A stretch of DNA of 64,000 nucleotides. Origin: Streptomyces megasporus (GTDB lineage Bacteria > Actinomycetota > Actinomycetes > Streptomycetales > Streptomycetaceae). Numbering within the stretch: position 1 is the stretch's first letter; each line of letters begins with the position of its first letter. The notes under the pieces are model-generated. The model was not told the origin of the DNA. It made no database searches and saw nothing but the letters and a program-made list of their open reading frames with translations. Both the position numbers and the translations under genes were made by a program. This document shows positions 1 through 12,005 of the stretch, piece by piece. Location: contig NZ_JODL01000004.1 in assembly GCF_000718985.1 (NCBI RefSeq), positions 1-64,000 of the forward strand, read 5' to 3'.

Positions 1-103
1 AGCCATCTCGCGGTCTCCACCGTGCCAGCCATACCCGGGACCCCGGGTCCACCGATCTTACGAACGACCAGTTCAGACCCACGACCTGAAAGGTAGGGCC
101 ACC

Positions 104-1362
104 GTGCCGGAGCGGGACGCCCGCAGCGGGCGGATGCTCGCCGGTCTGCCGGCCGTCAGCCATCTGACGCCCTTGGAACTGCTGCCGGCCGCCGTGGCCC
201 GGTACGCGGCCGTCACCGGGCTCACCGACGTGCGGATCTACCTGGCTGATCTGCAGGAGTACGTCCTGCGCCCGCTGACCGGCGCCGGTCCGGACGCCGG
301 TCGGGGCGCGGAAGGCGACGAGGCGGAGTTGAGCATCGACGGAACCGTCCCGGGCCGGGCCTACCGGCACGGACGGGTCCTGCCCGCCGGCGATGCCGGG
401 CCCGGCGGGTACCAGTGGTGGGTGCCGCTGCTGGACGGCACCGAACGGCTGGGCGTCCTGCGGATCACCACCGCGGACGACACCGACCGCGTCCGGCGGG
501 ACATGGAGTCGTTGGCCTCCCTGGTGGCGCTGCTGGTGGCCGGCAAGAGCCATCTCATCGACTCCCACGCCCGTCTGGTGCGCACCGAGGACATGAACGT
601 GGCCGCCGAGATGCAGTGGCGGTTGATGCCGCCCCGGACGTACGCCGACGGCCGGGTGGTGATCGGCGCCGCCATGGAACCGGCGTACCTGATCAGCGGC
701 GACGCCTTCGACTACGCGCTCGCCGGTCCTCTGGTGTTCCTGTCCGTCTTCGACGCCATGGGGCACGACGCCGCGGCCGGCCTCACCGCTCACCTGGCCG
801 TGGCCGCCTGCCGCGACCACCGCCGGCAGGGCGCCGGTCTCGTCGAGACCGGCGTGGCCGTGGAGAACCTGCTGGTCGAGCAGTTCGGCCACTCCCGCTA
901 CGCCACCGGCATCCTGGCCGAACCGGACACTCGCACCGGCGTGTTCCGCTGGGTCAACCGCGGCCATCCCCCTCCGGTCGTCATCCGGGGCAAGCGCTGG
1001 AGCACCCTGCTGCGCTGCCCCCCCGCGCGCATCCGATGGGCACGGGGCTGGGCTTGAGGAGCACGCTCAGTCAGGAGCAGTTGGAGCCGGGCGACCGCGT
1101 CGTGTTCCACACCGACGGCATCACCGAGGCCCGCGGCCCGGGCGACCGCGAGTTCGGCCTCGTCCGCTTCGTGGACTTCCTCGTCCGGCACCACGCCGAC
1201 GGCCTTCCCGTCCCCGAGACCCTGCGGGGTCTGGTCCATGCCGTGCTCGACCACCACGGCGGCCGACTCCGGGACGACGCCACCGTCCTGCTGTGCGAGT
1301 GGCTCGGCCCCCACTCCGAGGAGCACGGGCCGGCCGCGGTCCGGGCCGGTCTGAACTCCTGA
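104..1362 (+). pseudogene. PP2C/SpoIIE-family serine phosphatase, frameshifted
   Basis: Reads as a soluble PP2C-type (SpoIIE/RsbU) phosphatase of the kind that controls anti-sigma or anti-anti-sigma switches. A GAF-like N-terminal region (about residues 20-155) is followed by the phosphatase core, with AEMQWRLMPP near residue 168 and SGDAFDY near 195. The first frame stops at 1057. The missing C-terminus (MGTGLGL, then FHTDGITEARG and RDDATVLL) continues in another frame to the stop at 1362. The break lies at a run of seven C (1018-1024) followed by GCGCGC. It could be a true frameshift, a base-call error, or much less likely programmed -1 slippage. The GTG start at 104 follows an AAAGGTAGGG ribosome site. 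It converges with a second phosphatase of the same superfamily. Confidence 0.75.
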
Positions 1363-1441
1363 GACGCCGCACTCCTGAGACACCGCCCCGCCCCGGCCCC
1401 GCCGTGGTCGTCTCCCCGGGGGCCCGCGTTCCGGTGAGGGG

Positions 1442-2617
1442 TCAGCGGGCCGAGTCGGCCGTCTCGCCGAAGGTCGCTCTCTCCGGCCCGATGGACACCC
1501 TCCTGCGCAACACCAGGACGGCGATGTCGTCCGAGGGGCTTCCGTCGGTGTGGCGCATCAGTCGGTCGAGCAGGTCCGCGGCCACCCGGTGGGGAGGGGC
1601 GTCCACCCAGTCCGCCAGGTGCGCCTCCAGGGAGAAGAAGGCGCCGGAGGGGGCGCGCGCCTCGGTGACGCCGTCGGTGTAGAGCAGGAGGGTGGCGTCG
1701 GTCGGGAAGTCGACCCGTTCCACGGTGCGGGGTCGTGAGACGAGGGGGCCCAAGCCCAAGGGGACGTTCGTCTCCCGGAGGCGGAGCGGGCCGCTCCGCC
1801 CCCGGCTCAGCAGGTACGGCGGGAGGTGTCCGCAGTTGACCACCTCGATGTCGTCCTCGCCGTCGACGGCGAGGACGAGCGCGGTGACGAAGCGCTCCGG
1901 CTCCCCGGTCTGGGCGGCGAAGGCGTTGTGCCGGATGACGGCGTTCTCCATGGCGTCCACCACCGCGGTGAGGGTCGGTTCGCGGTGGGCCGCCTCCCGG
2001 AAGGCGCCCAGGACGGCGAAGGCGGTCCCGATGGCGGGCAGCCCTTTTCCCTGGACGTCGGCGATGCACACCCGGGTGCCGTAGGGAGAGACGGCGATCT
2101 CGTAGAGGTCGCCGCCGACCCGGCTGTCCTCCTCCACCGGTTCGTACACCCCGTCGACCAGGAGCTGGTCGGTGACCACGGGGAGCGGGCGCAGGATCTG
2201 CCGTTGCAGGGTCGCGGCGGCGGAGCGCAGCCGGATGATCTCCTCGTCTCTGCGGGTCCGCTGCCAGGCGCTGACGACGCTCAGCGCGCCGAGCGCCACG
2301 GCGGAGAGGACCATGGTCGCGCCGGCGGCGGGCGACTCGAGGGGGTCGACGAACAGCGAGCCGAAGAGGACGAGGGCGACCCACCCGGCGGCGAAGGCGG
2401 TCTGCCGCACCGTGCCCCGCCCCGCGACGAGGGCGGGGACGAAGATGAGGAAGGGGACCAGCCGTGTGTCGCGCTCCCCGAAGTAGCCCGAACCGCCCAG
2501 CACCACCGTGAGGAGGACGAGCCAGAACACCAACGTCCGGGAGTCGAGCCTGCGGCGAGCGGCGCCCCTCCGCCTCGCCGTCGTTTCCGGTCCATCGAGG
2601 TCGTCAGGGGTGCGCAC
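1442..2617 (-). CDS. Membrane-anchored PP2C/SpoIIE-family protein phosphatase
   Basis: A serine phosphatase with four predicted membrane helices (about residues 28-45, 52-66, 74-90 and 97-117), then a cytoplasmic linker and a PP2C/SpoIIE catalytic domain (about 130-391). Metal-binding features visible are VGGDLYE near 168, DVQGKG near 187, TDGVTEAR and the terminal SDDIAVLVL. Such proteins usually dephosphorylate anti-sigma-factor antagonists; the partner is not nearby. The frame is open upstream to 2908, but those residues are basic and low-complexity. I chose the GTG at 2617, which has GGAGAGCGG upstream and gives 391 residues. A start further upstream is possible. Confidence 0.8.
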   Translation of the reverse strand: MRTPDDLDGPETTARRRGAARRRLDSRTLVFWLVLLTVVLGGSGYFGERDTRLVPFLIFVPALVAGRGTVRQTAFAAGWVALVLFGSLFVDPLESPAAGATMVLSAVALGALSVVSAWQRTRRDEEIIRLRSAAATLQRQILRPLPVVTDQLLVDGVYEPVEEDSRVGGDLYEIAVSPYGTRVCIADVQGKGLPAIGTAFAVLGAFREAAHREPTLTAVVDAMENAVIRHNAFAAQTGEPERFVTALVLAVDGEDDIEVVNCGHLPPYLLSRGRSGPLRLRETNVPLGLGPLVSRPRTVERVDFPTDATLLLYTDGVTEARAPSGAFFSLEAHLADWVDAPPHRVAADLLDRLMRHTDGSPSDDIAVLVLRRRVSIGPERATFGETADSAR

Positions 2618-2965
2618 CTTGGTTTCCGCTCTCCGTGGTCGGTCCCGCCGGGACGCCTCGCCCCCGGCCCGGTCACCGGCGGGCCGGTGACCCACCCCTC
2701 TCGTATCCCCGAGCGGTCCCGGAGCATTCACGCGCGGCGTCACTCGGGCGAACGGGCGCCCTTCCCCGATGGTTCCCCGCGCGCCGCGGCGGTGACGTTT
2801 CACACCGACTCCACATCGACTCCACACCGGCGGTGTTCGACACCGATGCAAAGCACGCGCATGCCGTGACGCGAACAGGCCGGCGGCGTGGCGGCCGGAT
2901 GCCGCCACGCCGCCGGGTGTGGGGGGTGGGGAGGTTGGTTCGGGGGTGCCGCGGGGCGGGAGCCG
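2618..2965. other. Intergenic region between phosphatase and xylanase
   Basis: No convincing gene. It holds the likely promoter of the leftward phosphatase and, at its right end, the terminator hairpin of the xylanase gene. Open frames crossing it have unnatural, Arg-rich composition. Confidence 0.5.
2881..2915 (-). terminator. Intrinsic-type terminator of the xylanase gene
   Basis: A perfect 15-bp inverted repeat (CGGCGGCGTGGCGGC and its complement) with a 5-base loop, about 50 bases past the xylanase stop. There is no clear U-tract, which is common for Streptomyces hairpin terminators. Confidence 0.7.
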
Positions 2966-5398
<2,433 letters not shown>

Positions 5399-5402
<4 letters not shown>

Positions 5403-6292
5403 CGGTCGAGCACCTCCACTCCACCGGCACGGGCCCCGGCCCGGCGGCGGTGCTCGCCGCCACGGCCGCGCTGTCGGCGGCCGTCGGGTACCTGCTCGCC
5501 GCCGCGCGGCTGCGTCGTCGCGGTGACGTGTGGCCGCGACGGCGCGACGCCTGTTTCGTCGCCGGGGGCGTCGCCCTGGCCGCCGCCCTCGTCACCCCGC
5601 CCGGCGGTCCGTTCACCGCCCACATGGTCCGGCACCTGGTCGTCGGCATGGTCGCCCCGCTGCTGCTGGTCCTGGCCCGTCCGCTCACCCTCGTGCTGCG
5701 CGTGCCGCTCCCCCGCCCGGCCCGGCGCGCCCTGCTCCGCGTGGCGCACTCCCGGCCCGCCGGATGGCTGGTCTGCCCGCCGCTCGCGGCCCTGCTGGAC
5801 GTGGGCGGCCTGTGGCTGCTGTACCGCACACCGCTGTGGGCGGCCGTCCACGAGCGCCCCCTGCTCGACGCCGCGGTGCACGTCCACGTCTTCGCCGCGG
5901 GCCTGCTGTTCTCCTTCGCCGTCTGCCGGCTCGACCCGGTGCGCCGCCGCTGGGGCCTGTTCTCCCGCGGCACGGCCCTGTTGGGCGCCGGGGCCGCCCA
6001 CGCCGTGCTCGCCAAGTCCTTCTGGGCCGCTCCCCCGCTCGGTACCGACGTCGCCACGGCGGACCTGCGCACCGGCGCCCTGCTGATGTACTACGGCGGT
6101 GATCTGGTGGAGATCGCCCTGGCCGTCGTCCTGGCCGTCCAGTGGTACGCCGCCGGCGGGCGCGCCCTCGCCCGCGACCGGCGGCCCCGCCCGTCCTCCC
6201 CCGTCCGGAGGAGTGCGCGCGTGACGGGCGGGTACGCGCAGGGCACAACCCGCGAGGGAGTCGCACAGCGGCCGGCGGAGGCCGGGCGCTGA
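5399..6292 (+). CDS. CtaG-like cytochrome c oxidase assembly membrane protein
   Basis: A 297-residue, largely hydrophobic protein with about seven membrane helices, matching the caa3-type CtaG family: HMVRHLVVGMVAPLLLVL, the tract HVHVFAAGLLFSFAVC, and MYYGGDLVEIALAVVLA. The family helps insert copper into, or assemble, terminal oxidase. Conserved histidines in the helices are visible; no oxidase subunit gene is in the window. It starts at GTG 5399, overlapping the preceding stop by 4 bases. Confidence 0.8.
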
Positions 6293-6757
6293 CGCCGCCG
6301 GCGGCCGGCGTGTCCGTCCCCACGTCCGTCGGCCGCCGGCTCCTCCCGCCCCGACCGGCCCCCAAGAGAGCCGTGACACCACCGACTCCGGCTCTCCTTG
6401 GACGAGGAGGCCGGGCTCCGGGAGGAGGACGGCGCGGCCCCGTGGGTTCCGCGCGGGAGTCGGCCGCCTCAAAGCGGCCGCCCCGAGCGCGGGCCACGGG
6501 CACGGGCCACCGGCGACCGGGGCTTCGCCGTCGCCGGCACGGGCCCCGCGGCGCCCGCGGTGGACACGCCCACGACGCGCGCATCGACCCCGTATGGGGG
6601 GCCGTCGCCCCCCTGTTGGACGCGTCCCGGCGGCGGGCGGCGCTCCCGCGAGTGACAGGAAGGGCCGAATGCAGCACGCCACCGCGCGGGGTCCGGGCGG
6701 CGGGGCCAGGGTGGAGTCAGGTCCCCAACGTCCCACTGTCCCAAAGGAGATGGACCC
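6293..6757. other. Intergenic region before the small secreted protein
   Basis: No credible gene. The open frames here have shuffled Arg/Pro/Gly composition and no ribosome sites. GC-rich inverted segments just after the CtaG-like stop could serve as a terminator. Confidence 0.45.
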
Positions 6758-6976
6758 ATGCGTCGTCTTGTCCGCGTGTCCGCGGTCGGCATCGGCCTGA
6801 CCACCGCCCTGTTCGTCGGCTCCCCGGCCATCGCCATGGACGCCCCCGAATCGGGCGTCCAGATGTGCTCCGAGCACGTCAGCCCCGGTCTGCTCGGCGG
6901 TCTGTTCCCGACCGCGGGCAACCAGACCAAGGGCTGCATGTCCAGCACCACCACCATCGCCGGAACGACGATGTGA
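6758..6976 (+). CDS. Small secreted protein, unknown function
   Basis: A 72-residue protein with a classical signal peptide (basic MRRLVR, hydrophobic core, cleavage near SPAIAMD) and a short mature part of about 45 residues containing two cysteines, Ser/Thr-rich at the C-terminus (SSTTTIAGTTM). An AAAGGAG ribosome site lies 7 bases before the ATG. I do not recognise the family. It is too short and lacks the hydrophobic character expected of a chaplin. Confidence 0.7.
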   Translation: MRRLVRVSAVGIGLTTALFVGSPAIAMDAPESGVQMCSEHVSPGLLGGLFPTAGNQTKGCMSSTTTIAGTTM

Positions 6977-6989
6977 CGTAACGCGGTTC

Positions 6990-7032
6990 ACGGGCGGGTG
7001 TCCGGCGGGCGGTTCGCCGGGCACCCGCCCGT
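6990..7032 (+). terminator. Hairpin terminator after the small secreted protein
   Basis: Near-perfect inverted repeat (ACGGGCGGGTG-CCGGCG paired with CGCCGG-CACCCGCCCGT) with a 7-base loop, starting 14 bases after the stop at 6976. Confidence 0.65.
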
Positions 7033-7162
7033 CGTCGTGCCGGGCGGCGGCCTCCGCGCGGTCGTCGAGGTCCGTCGGGGCGAGGGCGTCCCGACGCATG
7101 GCCCGCCGGGCGCGGGGTACGGCTTCCACCGGACGAACCCCGCCGCGGTCGGTGTCGCCGCG

Positions 7163-7210
7163 CCGGTCCGTGTCAGGGCCGGTCCGTGTCGGGGCCGGTC
7201 CGTGTCAGGA
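7163..7210. repeat. Three tandem 16-bp repeats before the ADC-like gene
   Basis: Units at 7163-7178, 7179-7194 and 7195-7210, based on CCGGTCCGTGTCAGGG. The last unit runs directly into the ribosome site of the downstream gene. Possibly regulatory, possibly a slippage minisatellite. Confidence 0.8.
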
Positions 7211-7225
7211 AGGAGCCCGTGGAGC

Positions 7226-7843
7226 ATGCCCGGTGCCGTCCCGGACGACGAGGCGTCCCACCCGCCCGCACCCTGGAGGTTCCGGGGGGAGCTGTGGGCC
7301 GGGATCTTCCCCGTGCCCCACCGGCCGCCCGTCCCTTCGGACCTGCGTTCGCTGGGCGGCCGGCACCTGGTGGTCGGACTGGTCCGGTATCGGGAGGGCA
7401 CCCTGCGCTACGACGAACTGGCCGTCGGGCCCCTGGTGCGCCGCGGTCACCGGGTCGGGCTGCTGATCGACCGCATCTGGGTCGACGACCCCACCTCGGT
7501 GCGGGGCGGGCGGGACATCTGGGGCCTGCCCAAAGAGCTCGCCGAGTTCGACTGGACGGACCGCTCGGTGCGGGTGAGCGACCGTGACGGTCCGCTGGCC
7601 GAACTCGTCTTCCGGCCGAGCCGGTCGGGGCTCCCCGCGGTGCCGATGCCCCTGCCTGGCTTCTCCGGCGCCGTCGGGCGGCGGCTGTTCGTGCCCGGCC
7701 GTCTGGTGGGCACCCTCCGCCGGGAGACCCTGGCGGTCGTCTCGTGGTCGGACCGGCTTCCGCCCCTGGCGGCCACCGTTCCCCGGCTCTCGGTGGCCGT
7801 GCGTCCCTTCCGCGTGACCGTCCCCGGGCCGGTGCGCTGCTGA
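7226..7843 (+). CDS. Acetoacetate decarboxylase-like protein
   Basis: A 205-residue protein resembling the acetoacetate decarboxylase superfamily: GLVRYREGTLRYDELAVGP, then IWVDDPTSVRGGRDIWGLPKELA, where GRDIWGLPKE matches the family core with the Lys of the Schiff-base type, and a C-terminal beta-rich region. Substrate is unknown; many actinobacterial members are not true acetoacetate decarboxylases. The ATG at 7226 is preceded by AGGAAGGAG. It lies 79 bases upstream of crtY on the same strand, so it may be co-transcribed with carotenoid genes, but no role in the pathway is established. Confidence 0.75.
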   Translation: MPGAVPDDEASHPPAPWRFRGELWAGIFPVPHRPPVPSDLRSLGGRHLVVGLVRYREGTLRYDELAVGPLVRRGHRVGLLIDRIWVDDPTSVRGGRDIWGLPKELAEFDWTDRSVRVSDRDGPLAELVFRPSRSGLPAVPMPLPGFSGAVGRRLFVPGRLVGTLRRETLAVVSWSDRLPPLAATVPRLSVAVRPFRVTVPGPVRC

Positions 7844-7922
7844 ACGGGTCGGGCCGCCGGTCGGACGCCGCGTCACCTCTCGGCGTCGCTCGTCGGGAGG
7901 CCCGGAAGGCCGATCCGGCGGT

Positions 7923-9167
7923 GTGCGGACGGGGGCGGTGTGGAACACCCTCCCCGTGACCGATGTGGACGTGGACATCGCGGTGGTGGGGGCGGGCGCC
8001 GCGGGACTCTCTCTGGCGTACCGGCTGGCCGGCACCACCGGCCCGCACGGCGCCGCGCCCACCGTGGCCGTCGTCGAGGCGCCCGACGGGCGAACGCGCA
8101 CCCCGCCGCGCACCTGGTGCTTCTGGGAGACCGGCGACGGACCGTACGAGTCGGTGGTGCGGGCCTCCTGGAGCCGGCTGCGCGTCCGCTGCCCGGACGG
8201 GCGCGTCGCCGAGGCCGAACTGGGCGCCACCCGCTACAAGATGATCCGCTCCCCGGACTTCGTCGCGCTGGTGGAGCGCCGACTGGCGCGCCTGCCCGGG
8301 CTCCACCGCCTGACCGCGACGGTCGACCGGGTGTCGGACGACCCGGCGGGCGGTGCCGTCGTCCACGGCACGGACGCCTCCGGAGCCCCGGTGCGGGTCC
8401 GGGCCCGCTGGGCCTTCGACTCCCGTCCGCCACGCCGGCTCCCCGCCGCGCGCAGCACCCTGTTCCAGCACTTCCGCGGCTGGTTCGTGCGGTGCGCCTC
8501 CGACGCCTTCGACCCGTCGACCGTGGAGTTGATGGACTTCCGCACCCCACAGCCGGCGCACGGCCTGTCCTTCGGGTACGTCCTGCCGCTGGGGCGGCGG
8601 GAGGCGCTGGTGGAGTACACCGAGTTCTCCCCCGCGCCCCTGCGCCGGGAGGAGTACGAGCAGGCGCTGCGGCACTACACCGGGAAGGTGCTGGGGCTCG
8701 ACGGAACGACGGTGGTGGACGTCGAGGAGGGCGTCATCCCCATGACGGACGCGGTCTTCCCGCGCCGCGCCGGGCAGCGTGTCTTCCGCATCGGCACGGC
8801 CGGCGGGGCCACCCGGCCCGCCACCGGCTACACCTTCGCCGCCGTCCAGCGGCAGAGCGACGCCATCGCCGACGCCTGGCGGCGTGGGCGCGTCCCGGTG
8901 CCACCCCCGGCGCACGCGGCCCGCCACCGGGCGATGGACGCGGTCGTGCTCCGGGCCCTGGCCACCGGGCGGGTGTCGGGCGCGCGGTTCTTCGGCGAGC
9001 TGTTCCTGCGCAACCCCGCCGACCGTCTGCTGCGGTTCCTCGACGGCCGCTCCCGGTGGTGGGAGGAGTTGGCCATCGGGCTGAGCACCCCCGTGCCGCC
9101 CATGCTGCGCTCGGCGGTGGAACTGCCGGTGCTGCGACGGCGTGACGCCGCCGTCCGACGGCGCTGA
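7923..9167 (+). CDS. crtY: Lycopene beta-cyclase (CrtY type)
   Basis: An FAD/NAD(P)-binding lycopene cyclase that forms the beta-ionone rings of beta-carotene. The dinucleotide-binding fold is at the N-terminus (VDIAVVGAGAAGLSLAYRL, about residues 16-34). RTWCFWE near residue 63, YVLPLGRREALVEYTEFS near 221 and GGATRPATGYTFA near 297 are typical of bacterial CrtY. Of 414 residues from GTG 7923; an in-frame GTG at 7956 is an alternative start. It is followed in the same direction by crtU. Its substrate comes from the opposite-strand crtE-I-B operon. Confidence 0.9.
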   Translation: MRTGAVWNTLPVTDVDVDIAVVGAGAAGLSLAYRLAGTTGPHGAAPTVAVVEAPDGRTRTPPRTWCFWETGDGPYESVVRASWSRLRVRCPDGRVAEAELGATRYKMIRSPDFVALVERRLARLPGLHRLTATVDRVSDDPAGGAVVHGTDASGAPVRVRARWAFDSRPPRRLPAARSTLFQHFRGWFVRCASDAFDPSTVELMDFRTPQPAHGLSFGYVLPLGRREALVEYTEFSPAPLRREEYEQALRHYTGKVLGLDGTTVVDVEEGVIPMTDAVFPRRAGQRVFRIGTAGGATRPATGYTFAAVQRQSDAIADAWRRGRVPVPPPAHAARHRAMDAVVLRALATGRVSGARFFGELFLRNPADRLLRFLDGRSRWWEELAIGLSTPVPPMLRSAVELPVLRRRDAAVRRR

Positions 9168-9274
9168 CCGTCCTATGGTCACCATGACCGATGCACCTAA
9201 TTCACCCGATGCGTCCGATACGCCCGCCGTATCCGATCTCCCCGTTCCGTCCACCGCCTCCGGGAGTGCCCGCC

Positions 9275-10870
9275 ATGCCATCGCCGTACCGCGGCCGAAC
9301 GACCGTCCCCCTCCGTCGAGCGACCGACCGCCCGGCCGCGCGGCGCGGACGCGACCGTCGCGCCGTCGTCCTCCAGGCGCCGCCGGGGCGGCCGTCGATC
9401 GCGGGGGACGGCGCTCCCCGGGTCGCCGTCGTCGGTGGGGGTCTGGCGGGACTGGCGGCGACCACGGCCCTGGCCGAGCGGGGGGTTCGGGTCACCGTCC
9501 ACGAGCGGGAGCCGCACCTGGGCGGCCGGCTGGCCGGCTGGCCGGTGACGCTGGCCGACGGGTCCGCGGTGACGATGAGCCGGGGCTTCCACGCCTTCTT
9601 CCGTCAGTACTACAACCTGCGCGGGTTGCTGCGCCGGGTGGACGGCTCGCTGGGGATGCTCTCAAAGCTGCCCGACTATCCGCTGGAACACGGCGGCGGC
9701 GCACGGGACGGCTTCGCACGGGTGCCCCGCACCCCGCCGTGGAACGCGCTCGGCTTCACCCTCCTCAGCCCCACGTTCTCCTGGTCGGGGCTGCTGCGCA
9801 TGGCCCCGTCGGCGGCCCTTCCGCTGCTGGACGTGCGGGTGCCGGAGGTGTTCGCACGTCTCGACGGCGTCAGCGCCGCCGACTTCCTCGACCGCGTCCG
9901 TTTCCCCGAGGCCGCCCGGCACCTGGCGTTCCGGGTCTTCTCCCGGAGCTTCTTCGCCGATCCCGAGGAGCTGTCGGCGGCCGAGCTGGCACTGATGTTC
10001 CACATCTACTTCCTCGGCTCCTCCGAGGGGCTGCTCTTCGACGTGGTGAACGAGCCGTTCCCGACGGCCCTGTGGGAGCCGCTGGAGAAGTACCTGCGCG
10101 GTCACGGCGCCGAGTTCCGCACCGGAGTCGCCGTGGAGTCCGTCTCCCCCACCGCCTCGGGGGCGTACGAGGTGCGGTCGGCGGACGGCGGGGTCGAGCG
10201 GTTCGACGCGGTGGTGCTGGCCCTGGACACCGCCGGCCTGCGCCGCGTGGCGGCCGGCTCCCCGGACCTGGGCGACACCGGCTGGCGGGAGCGGATCGCC
10301 CGGCTGCGCACCGCCCCGCCGTTCCTGGTGTCGCGGCTGTGGCTGGACCGCCCGGTCCGCCCGGACCGTCCCGGCTTCCTGGGCACGAGCGGATACGGTC
10401 CGCTGGACAACGTCAGTGTGTTGGAGCGGTGGGAGGGCGAGGCGGCCCGCTGGGCGCGGCGCACCGGCGGCTCGGTGGTGGAGCTGCACGCGTACGCAGT
10501 CCCGCACGGCGCCGATCGGGACGCCGTGCGGCGGCGGTTGCTCGCCGAGCTGCGCCGGCTGTGGCCGGAGACGCGCCGGGCCCGCGTGGTGGACGCGGTG
10601 CACGAGTGGCGCGCGGACTGCCCGCTGTTCGCGGTGGGTTCCTTCGAGAGCCGTCCCCCCGTGCGCACTCCCGATCCGGGTGTGGTGCTCGCCGGGGACT
10701 GCGTCCGGGTGGACCTCCCGGTGGCGCTGATGGAACGGGCCGTCACCACCGGTTTCCTGGCGGCGAACGCGCTCCTGGCGCGCTGGGGCGTGCGAGGCCA
10801 GACGCTGTGGACGGTGCCCCGGGCGGGCCGGTCGGCGGTGCTGCGGGCGTTGGCGGCGTCGGCCGGGTGA
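9275..10870 (+). CDS. crtU: Carotene desaturase/methyltransferase (isorenieratene synthase)
   Basis: Converts the beta-ionone rings of beta-carotene into aromatic phi-rings, giving isorenieratene. It is an FAD amino-oxidase-fold protein: VAVVGGGLAGLAATTAL near residue 47, SRGFHAFFRQYYNLR, FHIYFLGSSEGLLFDV, and a C-terminal FAD motif PGVVLAGDCVRVDLPVALMERA. Start at ATG 9275 (GGGAG upstream), 531 residues; the frame is open upstream to 9191. In S. griseus-type clusters a crtT methyltransferase gene lies between crtY and crtU; here only 107 bases separate them. The stop is 22 bases from the stop of the opposing Rieske gene. Confidence 0.88.
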   Translation: MPSPYRGRTTVPLRRATDRPAARRGRDRRAVVLQAPPGRPSIAGDGAPRVAVVGGGLAGLAATTALAERGVRVTVHEREPHLGGRLAGWPVTLADGSAVTMSRGFHAFFRQYYNLRGLLRRVDGSLGMLSKLPDYPLEHGGGARDGFARVPRTPPWNALGFTLLSPTFSWSGLLRMAPSAALPLLDVRVPEVFARLDGVSAADFLDRVRFPEAARHLAFRVFSRSFFADPEELSAAELALMFHIYFLGSSEGLLFDVVNEPFPTALWEPLEKYLRGHGAEFRTGVAVESVSPTASGAYEVRSADGGVERFDAVVLALDTAGLRRVAAGSPDLGDTGWRERIARLRTAPPFLVSRLWLDRPVRPDRPGFLGTSGYGPLDNVSVLERWEGEAARWARRTGGSVVELHAYAVPHGADRDAVRRRLLAELRRLWPETRRARVVDAVHEWRADCPLFAVGSFESRPPVRTPDPGVVLAGDCVRVDLPVALMERAVTTGFLAANALLARWGVRGQTLWTVPRAGRSAVLRALAASAG

Positions 10871-10892
10871 ACCGGTCCGGGGCGCGGGGCGC

Positions 10893-12005
10893 TCAGCCGG
10901 GGAAGCGGCCCGTGCCGCGCAGGTGCCAACGCCGTTCGGCGTAGGCGAGGTCGTCGCGCCACAGGCGTGCGGACGCGCGGCGCACCAGGGGGCGCAGCAG
11001 CGGGGCCGCCGCCCGGGCCAGGGCGAAACCGGGCCGGTCGGAGGTGGCGAGCACCGCCTCGGTCACCATGGTGCGGGGCCGTCCGCGGTCGTCCGCGCCC
11101 AGCGGAGTGGCGTGGGTCTCCACCACCGAGGTCGCGCCCTCCCCCTCGACGATCCGCATCACCACGGTGCGCGGTTCGGGGGCGGTGAAGGCGGCCCGCA
11201 CCGGGACCGTGCCGCGCGAGCCGACCTTGAAGGAGACCTCGACCACGAAGCCGTCCTCCTCCGCGTCGGCCGGGTCCGCCTCGACGCCCGGCGCCCGGAC
11301 CACCGTCAGATCGGAGAAGGAGTACGGGTGGAACCAGGCCCCGTGCCAGGGGTCGAGGCGGTTGGCGACGACGTCCTCCGGTTCGCAGACGCCCTCGGCC
11401 TCGGTGACCGCCGTGAGGGAGGCGGCCCGCGGCGGGCGGGCCGGGAGCACCGGCCGGTCCAGCGGCTCCTCGCCGCCGACCGCGTCCAGCCGGACCCAGG
11501 CCAGGACACCGTCGTCGTGGGCGGGGTACGGCTCCCAGCCGGCGGCGCCCCGGCCGTCCAGGGCCAGGCCGTGCCAGTGGCAGACCAGACGCCCGCAGTG
11601 CACGGGGCTCTCGCGCAGGGGCGCCCCCAGGTGGGGGCAGGCCCCGGGGCCGGCGAGCAGACGCCCGGCCGTGTCGCGCCAGGCGACCACCTCCGTGCCG
11701 GCGATGGTGCGCCCGTGGGGGCGGCCGGGGCGGATCTCCTTTGACGGCCCCAGGACGTACCAGTTCCCCGAGGGACGGGCGGCGGACCGTTTCAGCGCGG
11801 CGGCGATGACGGCGGGGGACGCCTCGCGCCAGGTCGGGCGCTGCCGCGCCCAGTCCACCGGGGCCGCCAGGCGCAGGGGCAGCCCGCGGCGCGGAAGGCG
11901 GCGGAGGGACCGAAGGGATCGGATGGGTGGGACGGACCGGACGGATCGGCGGGGTCGGGCAGGAGGGTTTCCGGGGCTCACGCTCCGGGGAGTGTCGGGT
12001 GTCAT
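10893..12005 (-). CDS. Rieske [2Fe-2S] protein, DUF5914 type, carotenoid operon
   Basis: A 370-residue protein with a Rieske domain: CPHLG (C123, H125) and CHWHGL (C142, H145) supply the four cluster ligands. A DUF5914-like C-terminal half follows, including [19 protein letters not shown], a region resembling ring-hydroxylase catalytic folds. It occupies the fourth position of the crtE-I-B operon, the place called crtV in related clusters. Its reaction is not known to me; oxidative tailoring or electron transfer is inference. The ATG overlaps the crtB stop (ATGA), so it is translationally coupled. Confidence 0.85.
   Translation of the reverse strand: MTPDTPRSVSPGNPPARPRRSVRSVPPIRSLRSLRRLPRRGLPLRLAAPVDWARQRPTWREASPAVIAAALKRSAARPSGNWYVLGPSKEIRPGRPHGRTIAGTEVVAWRDTAGRLLAGPGACPHLGAPLRESPVHCGRLVCHWHGLALDGRGAAGWEPYPAHDDGVLAWVRLDAVGGEEPLDRPVLPARPPRAASLTAVTEAEGVCEPEDVVANRLDPWHGAWFHPYSFSDLTVVRAPGVEADPADAEEDGFVVEVSFKVGSRGTVPVRAAFTAPEPRTVVMRIVEGEGATSVVETHATPLGADDRGRPRTMVTEAVLATSDRPGFALARAAAPLLRPLVRRASARLWRDDLAYAERRWHLRGTGRFPG

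Noticed and set aside
1018..1024. Programmed -1 frameshift at seven C
   Set aside because: No downstream stimulatory structure or conservation can be shown; an indel or error is simpler.
6398..6655. 85-codon frame between CtaG-like and secreted-peptide genes
   Set aside because: Low-complexity composition and no ribosome site.
9142..10944. 600-codon open frame overlapping crtU
   Set aside because: Composition is Arg/Gly/Pro-rich with no domain; it is the shadow of crtU, although its first 40 residues look natural by chance.
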